From the NCBI RefSeq assembly GCF_007746075.1, contig NZ_CP036339.1, positions 5,299,786 through 5,363,785 on the forward strand: a DNA stretch of 64,000 nt. The letters run 5' to 3'. Within the stretch, counting starts at the first letter, position 1; every line of letters begins with the position of its first letter. The notes beneath the pieces are model-generated. The model did no database searches, had not been told where the DNA came from, and saw nothing but the letters and a program-made list of their open reading frames with translations. The position numbers were made by a program, and so were the translations under genes. This document shows positions 59,118 through 64,000 of the stretch, one piece after another. The DNA comes from Lacipirellula limnantheis. Its GTDB lineage: Bacteria > Planctomycetota > Planctomycetia > Pirellulales > Lacipirellulaceae.

Positions 59118-60506
59118 TCAAGATGCGGAATTGTTCGGGCGCGTCGTGGCGACTGAATAGTCCTTCCGCGTGACACGATGAAAGTACGAGGCTACAAGCA
59201 GCAGCGCCGCGGCGCCGGCGATCGAGATGGCGTAGGAGAACGCTTCGAGGAACTCGACGCGGGAACTCGCTTTCGCGCCAAAGTCCTTATAGAGGAGCAT
59301 GGAGACGGTGCCGACGTAGCCAATCGAATCGGCGACGTAGATAGCGAACACGGCAGTTCCTGCCACTCGCGTCGAGGCGATCAGACGCTCAAAAAGGACT
59401 GAATTATATGGAACATAAGCCAGATACGAGCCGAGGCCGATGAGCGTCATCCACCAGAAGCCGTCGATCTGCCCGCGGGCATGAAGCCAGGTGGCGCCGC
59501 CGACCAGCAGAAGGCCGCCGGCAATGACGCCGAAGACTGCCATGAGGCCCCGCCTGTTGTCGCGAATGAAGTAGATGAGCCCCATCGCCACGGCGACCCC
59601 CAGCCCGATCCAGAGCACCGAGCGGGTGACGATCGACTTGTTCTGTTCGTAGGGATAGTCGAGCTCCTTGAAGAGGTCGACGACGAAGTTGTCGCGGAAG
59701 TCGCGGAAGGCGGTGATGAAGAAGTAGGCCGCGAAGAGGCCCGCCAGTCCCGGCAGGAAATGACGGAGGAAGTCGAGGCGTTGGCGGCGATCCATGGGTT
59801 CGCGCACGGAGCGCGCCGCCACGTCGGCGGCGGTCGGTTCGGGGAGCTGGTCGAGCAGCCAGACGGAGAGGACGAAAGGAAGCAGAAACAACGCGCCGAC
59901 GGCGAACGGCATCCAAAGCTCGTCAACCGGGCGGCCGATGGGGTTGGGGAGCGTCACGCCTAGCAGTGGCAGAGGATCGCCCGCCAGCACGGCGCGGCCG
60001 ACGTCTTGCACCGCCCCGCCGGCAATGATGAACGAACAGCTGAGCCCGGCGAGCAGCACTTCCGAGGCGCGGCGACCTTCGAGATACCAGACGACCAGTC
60101 CCCAAACCATGCCGAGCGGCAGGCCATTGAAGAACATGGCCAGCGGCCGCCAGCGGTCGGGGACGACGGCAAACAGCGCGAGCGCCGCTTCGGCGGCCAG
60201 AATCATCAGCACCAGCAGCGGGGCGCGGCGGGAGCGGCTCGTTTCGCTGACGAACTTCACGCCGATCCATTTCGCGAGGCCGTAACCTACGACCTGACCG
60301 ATCACCAGGGCGCTCTTCAGGCCCAGCGAACTCCCGGCGCTGAGATGCCGGTCGAAGCTCGCGGCGGCGAAGGGTTTGCGAAAAGCGAACATCGCGAAGT
60401 ACGTCGCGAACGAGCACGTGATGGCGTAGCCGGCGAGGATGGCCGGCGGCGCGGCGGCGAGCCAGCGGGTGATCGGTCGTTGTGGCGTTGGCGAGGCGTT
60501 GGTCAT
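59118..60506 (-). CDS. DUF5690 family membrane protein (MFS-like)
   Basis: A 462-residue polytopic membrane protein with about 12 helices; the first (AAAPPAILAGYAITCSFATY) leads into FAMFAFRKPFAAASFD. Other conserved phrases are FNGLPLGMVWGLVVWYLEGR, GLFAAYFFITAFRDFRDNFV and YVPYNSVLFERLIAS. From memory this is DUF5690, related to major-facilitator transporters, with unknown substrate. It is a single gene with its own promoter in a region rich in inverted repeats. Confidence 0.8.
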   Translation of the reverse strand: MTNASPTPQRPITRWLAAAPPAILAGYAITCSFATYFAMFAFRKPFAAASFDRHLSAGSSLGLKSALVIGQVVGYGLAKWIGVKFVSETSRSRRAPLLVLMILAAEAALALFAVVPDRWRPLAMFFNGLPLGMVWGLVVWYLEGRRASEVLLAGLSCSFIIAGGAVQDVGRAVLAGDPLPLLGVTLPNPIGRPVDELWMPFAVGALFLLPFVLSVWLLDQLPEPTAADVAARSVREPMDRRQRLDFLRHFLPGLAGLFAAYFFITAFRDFRDNFVVDLFKELDYPYEQNKSIVTRSVLWIGLGVAVAMGLIYFIRDNRRGLMAVFGVIAGGLLLVGGATWLHARGQIDGFWWMTLIGLGSYLAYVPYNSVLFERLIASTRVAGTAVFAIYVADSIGYVGTVSMLLYKDFGAKASSRVEFLEAFSYAISIAGAAALLLVASYFHRVTRKDYSVATTRPNNSAS

Positions 60507-61101
60507 TGTGGGGCCGCGTACAAGGTTCTCACTGGCTGGGCGCCAAGCGACGCCCAGTGAATCTGGTTGACTCGCGGTCTCTCGAGGAAGCCCGCCTCTG
60601 GCGGGTGCAGCGGCGCTAAGAAACGCCTAGTTCTTACTCGTCTGCCATGCCGGCCAAGTCGGCCAATTAGTGCTTGGCCGACTTGGGACAAAACGGACAC
60701 AACTCTACCGGGTGCGCCAGTGAGCATCGGTCGGCGGGTCGCGCCGACTTCTGGTTGAACTGCCTGCGGTACGTCGAACCTAGCAGGTCGGTTGATGGAT
60801 TTCAGCTACTATTTTCGGTCACCTGCGGGAGGGCTTCCCGACGACTTCGGCGTCGTTGCCGGCGGCGCCCCTCACCCCCCTCTGGCGCACTCGGCGGCCA
60901 CCGGCTCCAACGCGCCATCTCGCGCAGCAGCGATAAGCGCGTGCGCAGTTTCCAGCGGGCCGTGAGTAGAACGACTGGGCAGCGTGGAGTACAACGAAAA
61001 GAATGCGGCGCTCGCCAGCGTGCTGCGCCCATCATTCAACGTTTACGCCCGGCGGCGGCCCAATCACGACGCGACGCACGATCGCACAAGGAGTTTGAGT
61101 T
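60507..61101. other. Divergent intergenic region with an inverted repeat
   Basis: 595 bases between the DUF5690 gene and the EF-hand lipoprotein gene. Apart from the inverted repeat at 60654-60686 and AAGGAG before the 61102 start, I see no structure. Frames in it show no family signal. Confidence 0.5.
60654..60686. repeat. 13-bp perfect inverted repeat
   Basis: CCAAGTCGGCCAA, seven bases, TTGGCCGACTTGG. No T-run follows on either strand, so it is more likely an operator or RNA hairpin than a classical terminator. Confidence 0.7.
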
Positions 61102-61779
61102 ATGTCTCGGCTGAACCATGCATCCTTCTTCCGGCATTGGACGGTCGCCGTGCCGACGACCGGGGCCGTCGGCGCTGGCCTATTGGCGGCGCTCGCGGGG
61201 TGCAGCGGCGGGCCGTCGCGGGTGCAGCCGCCGAGCATCAGCCCCTCGGGCGCCGCATCCGAGGCGATGACGGCCTACGACAAGGACAGCGACGGCTTTA
61301 TTGCCGGGCCGGAACTTGACGCGGCGCCAGGGCTGAAGGCGGCGATGGCGACGCTTGATCTCGATAAGGACGGCAAGGTCTCGGAGGACGAAATCAGCCA
61401 GCGAATCGAGGCATGGCAGGCAACGGGGCTCGGCATCATGTCGATCACCTGCCGGGTGACGATGGACGGCAAACCTGTGGACGGGGCGACGGTAACGTTT
61501 GAACCGGAACCTTTCCTAGGCGAAAATGTGAAAGCCGGCGAGGGAACAACCAGCGGCGGCATGGCGAGCATCAGAATTCCCAAAGAGAACCGACCGTCGG
61601 CCGACTATCCACCTGGGATGCAGTTCGGCCTGTTCAAAGTCAAAGTGTCAAAGCAAGCGAATGGCAAAGAAACCATTCCGGCCAAGTACAACACCGAGAC
61701 GACGCTGGGCCAGCAAGTCTCCAGCGACGATCCGGCGATCATGTCACAGCTGATCAAGTTCGATCTGACAAGCAAGTAA
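61102..61779 (+). CDS. Lipoprotein with two EF-hand-like loops and a transthyretin-like domain
   Basis: A 225-residue lipoprotein from ATG at 61102 (AAGGAG upstream). Signal peptide with lipobox LAALAGC. Two calcium-loop motifs follow, DKDSDGFIAGPE and DLDKDGKVSEDE, in EF-hand spacing; then a transthyretin-like beta domain, SITCRVTMDGKPVDGATVTF, FEPEPF, and IPAKYNTETTLGQ. It resembles the lipoproteins that accompany DUF1559 genes. Here the DUF1559 gene is convergent and across a perfect 20-bp inverted repeat. Confidence 0.82.
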   Translation: MSRLNHASFFRHWTVAVPTTGAVGAGLLAALAGCSGGPSRVQPPSISPSGAASEAMTAYDKDSDGFIAGPELDAAPGLKAAMATLDLDKDGKVSEDEISQRIEAWQATGLGIMSITCRVTMDGKPVDGATVTFEPEPFLGENVKAGEGTTSGGMASIRIPKENRPSADYPPGMQFGLFKVKVSKQANGKETIPAKYNTETTLGQQVSSDDPAIMSQLIKFDLTSK

Positions 61780-61849
61780 TCTGAGACCGGCAGCTCTCCG
61801 CTCTGTCTGCTTGTCTGTGGCGACAAGGACGCTATTTCAATGGATGACT

Positions 61850-61895
61850 AAACGTCGCGAGCCGAGTCGGTTCAGCGACTCGGCTCGCGACGTTT
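61850..61895. terminator. Bidirectional terminator-like hairpin
   Basis: AAACGTCGCGAGCCGAGTCG pairs perfectly with CGACTCGGCTCGCGACGTTT (20 bp, loop GTTCAG). It lies between the convergent genes at 61102-61779 and 61923-63071, 70 bases past one stop and 28 bases past the other. The arms begin with AAA and end with TTT, so it can serve both directions. Confidence 0.85.
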
Positions 61896-61922
61896 CTAGG
61901 TGGCGCGAAACTTACTCGGCAG

Positions 61923-63071
61923 TTACGGCGTCGCGACGACGTTGCCGTCGAGGCGGTTCGCTAGATAGCCATGGGTCACGGGGTCGATGTCGTAGCCGAT
62001 GCTGTGAACCGAACCGTCGCAGTAGACCATGTTGAACCCGCCTGCGTGGGCGCTGCCGAAGGCCCGTTCCACAAGCGGAGCAGCGACGCCGGCGCGATCC
62101 TGCTTCGGCTGAAACTCTTCCTGCTCGCTGACCGGCCAGGCACGCAGCGACCAGGCGACGCGATGATTGTCCCATTCGTTGCCGGACCATATCGACTGAT
62201 TGTCGCCCCAGGATGGCAAACCAGCGCCGGTCGTGATGGGGCCAGAGCCATTGTAGGCCTCTTGAGCCATATACTTTTCGCCCGCTAAGTAGACGTTGCT
62301 GGTACCGTCTTCGACTTGGTTCGCTCCCGTTTCGCTGTGATAGTACATGACGCCGGTCTGATAGAAGTCGCGATTGGCGCCAGAATCCTCGTTGGTGACC
62401 GTCCACGGGCCGCCGTTGCGCCCCGGCGTGTCGGCAGTCTCGTAGTTAATCGGCTGGTACATGTTGAAGCCTGGAGTGTCAGCCGCGAATACCTTGCTGT
62501 CTCCGGAACTAGCGGCGTAGTCGCTCTTCGCCACTCCTTGGCTCGAGGCAACTGTGCCCAGCGTCGTGTGGTTACGGACCGACGCCAAGCCGCCAGCGGG
62601 GGTCAATGCGGGGCGACCGCGCGACGGGCAGGTAAACGCAGGGACAGGCGTGGTGTTGAGCTGTGTGCTCGCCGTTTGAAAGGCCGCCGAGTTGAAGGCA
62701 GCGCCCACGCCAAGACGGCGAAGAGCGCCAAGCTCCATGTACTCCAGCATGTTGTACTGCCACGACCCCGGCTGCTTCTCGCCATAACCGCGATTGGGGT
62801 CGGCCATCCAGAAGTCACCCCAGCCGCCAGAAGGATAATGCTTTTGCGAGTCGAGATGATTCAGCCCGGCAAGGCCCATCTGCTTCAGATTGTTTTGGCA
62901 CTGAGCGCGCCGAGCCGCTTCGCGGGCCGCCTGAACCGCAGGAAGCAATAGCGCGACCAAGACGCCGATGATGGCAATCACCACCAGCAATTCAACCAGG
63001 GTAAATCCGGCTACCTGGCGACATGGGTGGAAGGCGCGGCGACGTTGCTTCAAAGTGCCCAAGAGAGTCAT
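61923..63071 (-). CDS. DUF1559 protein with type IV pilin-like N terminus
   Basis: A 382-residue protein from ATG at 63071, preceded by AGGAG. The leader RAFHPCRQVAG precedes the prepilin motif FTLVELLVVIAIIGVLVALL, then PAVQAAREAARRAQCQN. The C terminus has AHAGGFNMVYCDGSVHSIGY, the family's H-x-G-G-x-x-x-x-x-x-D-G-S-V motif. It is the second DUF1559 gene in the window, with the same overall plan as the one at 19163-20119 but a longer, more aromatic body. Confidence 0.95.
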   Translation of the reverse strand: MTLLGTLKQRRRAFHPCRQVAGFTLVELLVVIAIIGVLVALLLPAVQAAREAARRAQCQNNLKQMGLAGLNHLDSQKHYPSGGWGDFWMADPNRGYGEKQPGSWQYNMLEYMELGALRRLGVGAAFNSAAFQTASTQLNTTPVPAFTCPSRGRPALTPAGGLASVRNHTTLGTVASSQGVAKSDYAASSGDSKVFAADTPGFNMYQPINYETADTPGRNGGPWTVTNEDSGANRDFYQTGVMYYHSETGANQVEDGTSNVYLAGEKYMAQEAYNGSGPITTGAGLPSWGDNQSIWSGNEWDNHRVAWSLRAWPVSEQEEFQPKQDRAGVAAPLVERAFGSAHAGGFNMVYCDGSVHSIGYDIDPVTHGYLANRLDGNVVATP

Positions 63072-63472
63072 TACGATTTTGCTCCTAACAGTTCCGCCGC
63101 CCGAGATTGCCTGCCTGTTGAGATGCGCAGCAACGCATTCAGCAGCCCTTATTCTTCGCAACGGCCGGGTATCAAGCAACTCGCTATAACGTCAAAATTA
63201 CCCGCTTCTGCGCAAGACGGGTGGGATTAGCGCGGGTGCGAGGGGCCCTCTTGCAACTGGCTTGGGTTGCCCTCTGCCAATTGACGCGAGTTTGCCCAAC
63301 ACCACTTTCAGCAGTGATTTTCCTTGGAGCCCAATCAACCCTCGCTCCAGGACCTGCCAACAAAAAACGAACCAAGCCGAGGACTGCACCCCGGCTTGGT
63401 TTGTCGTTTAGTTTTGTCCGCGCGGCGCGAGCGTCAAGCGCCGCGCGGCCCGTCTGCAGCCGTGGGCACGTT
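63072..63472. other. Intergenic region with terminator
   Basis: 400 bases between two minus-strand genes. It holds the terminator at 63361-63401 and probably the promoter of the DUF1559 gene. Overlapping frames are shadows. Confidence 0.5.
63361..63401 (-). terminator. Intrinsic terminator of the PEP-CTERM gene
   Basis: On the minus strand AACCAAGCCG, a loop of about 12, CGGCTTGGTT, then CGTTTTTTG. The 10-bp stem lies about 70 bases past the stop at 63473, a good rho-independent terminator. Confidence 0.85.
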
Positions 63473-64000
63473 CTAGGCAACGCGACGACGGAAGGTCGCG
63501 AAGCCGGCCATCGCCAGGAGGCTGACGATGAGGCTCGAGGGCTCGGGCACGGCGCCGACGGCGCCGGTCGCTGAGCCGACGTCGCCGAAGTGGGCCTTCC
63601 AGAGGTCGAGGTCGCCGGTGCTGAGCGGATTCGGCGAACCGCCGCGCTGCCAGACGAGGAAGTCGGCCCCGTCGACGACGTTGTCGGCGTTGAAGTCGCC
63701 GGCCAAGCCAGGAGTCGTGGTGATCGTCTCGACGCCGAAGACGAACTCCGTCCCGTTCCAGCTGGTGGTAGCCTTCGTGTGGCCGCCTGGAGCGAGCACG
63801 CGATAAAGCCCCTGACCGCTGCTGACATAGTGAATGTTTCCGGCGGCGTCGAAGGCGATGTCACGACCCGAGATGACGTCAGGATCGGTGTTAATGACCC
63901 GCTTGTTGGCCAAGTCCGGAATACCATCGATCAGCGGGATCACCGCGACGTCGCCGATGTTCAGCATCAGGGCGACCCACTTCTGATCGGGCGAGACCGC
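63473..64000 (-). CDS. Secreted protein with dockerin-like repeat and PEP-CTERM anchor (N-terminal part cut off)
   Basis: The minus-strand frame is open through the right edge (AVSPDQKWVALMLNIGDVAV), so only the C-terminal 175 residues are here. GRDIAFDAAGNIHYVSSGQG and RVLAPGGHTKATTSW look like the last blades of an NHL/SMP-type beta-propeller. A dockerin-like pair follows (DFNADNVVDGADFLVWQRGG, then GDLDLWKAHFGD), then the PEP-CTERM end (VPEP, a helix, FRRRVA). It should be exported and exosortase-processed. The internal ATG at 63967 is not the start. Confidence 0.85.
   Translation of the reverse strand, partial: AVSPDQKWVALMLNIGDVAVIPLIDGIPDLANKRVINTDPDVISGRDIAFDAAGNIHYVSSGQGLYRVLAPGGHTKATTSWNGTEFVFGVETITTTPGLAGDFNADNVVDGADFLVWQRGGSPNPLSTGDLDLWKAHFGDVGSATGAVGAVPEPSSLIVSLLAMAGFATFRRRVA

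Noticed and set aside
1..64000. CRISPR array, phage or IS transposase
   Set aside because: No regularly spaced direct repeats with unique spacers, and no transposase, integrase or phage structural protein was recognised.

Overview
The window reads as chromosomal DNA of a high-GC member of the Planctomycetota, most likely a Pirellulales/Lacipirellulaceae-type bacterium. The evidence is two DUF1559 proteins with type IV pilin-like N termini, three secreted proteins ending in a dockerin-like repeat plus a PEP-CTERM anchor, transthyretin-like lipoproteins, VWA proteins, and a PQQ-type beta-propeller fused to membrane segments. kdsA, plsC and cardiolipin synthase point to an LPS-bearing double-membrane cell, and flgM to a flagellum encoded elsewhere. 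There is no rRNA, recognisable tRNA, CRISPR array, phage or IS transposase. Many long antisense frames are GC artefacts.

Layout. 1-6.6 kb: a cut-off SAM methyltransferase (minus strand, running off the left edge), a lipoprotein hydrolase, a DUF2237 protein, and a minus-strand row of small membrane proteins, one frameshifted. 6.6-10.2 kb: a KaiC-type double ATPase overlapping a hybrid histidine kinase. 10.6-20.1 kb: a VOC protein, a secreted metalloprotease-like PEP-CTERM protein, a transglutaminase-like/TPR protein, kdsA, a gene-free stretch holding a candidate sigma54-driven structured RNA, a zinc-ribbon protein, a VWA protein and a DUF1559/lipoprotein pair. 20.5-22.7 kb: a protein closely resembling the SyrB2-type non-heme iron halogenases, and an SDR. 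22.9-36.1 kb: sialate O-acetylesterase, galactokinase, a large PEP-CTERM protein, an EEP-family hydrolase, cardiolipin synthase, two alpha/beta hydrolases and a secretin-like fragment. 36.2-47.7 kb: VWA, PQQ-propeller, HD-domain protein, purB, a Fur regulator, flgM and plsC. 47.8-54.9 kb: a five-gene efflux operon (MarR, TolC, HlyD, MacB-type ATPase, permease). 55-64 kb: metH, a DUF5690 transporter-like protein, an EF-hand lipoprotein, a second DUF1559 protein, and a PEP-CTERM protein running off the right edge.

The most interesting items are: (i) the HxA-motif halogenase homologue at 20560-21663, with 15-bp tandem repeats upstream; (ii) an orphan structured RNA at about 16387-16537 with a near-consensus -24/-12 promoter at the right distance and a U8 tail; (iii) the KaiC/hybrid-kinase pair; (iv) an oversized TolC-like lipoprotein with a glycine-rich insert and a four-cysteine cluster; (v) an alpha/beta hydrolase with Asp at the nucleophile position; (vi) at least five kinds of dispersed palindromic intergenic repeat.

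Most genes look like housekeeping or general planctomycete surface biology. The co-operating sets visible here are the efflux operon, the KaiC-kinase pair and the DUF1559-lipoprotein pair. Gene functions rest on motifs and remembered family sequences; no database search was run.
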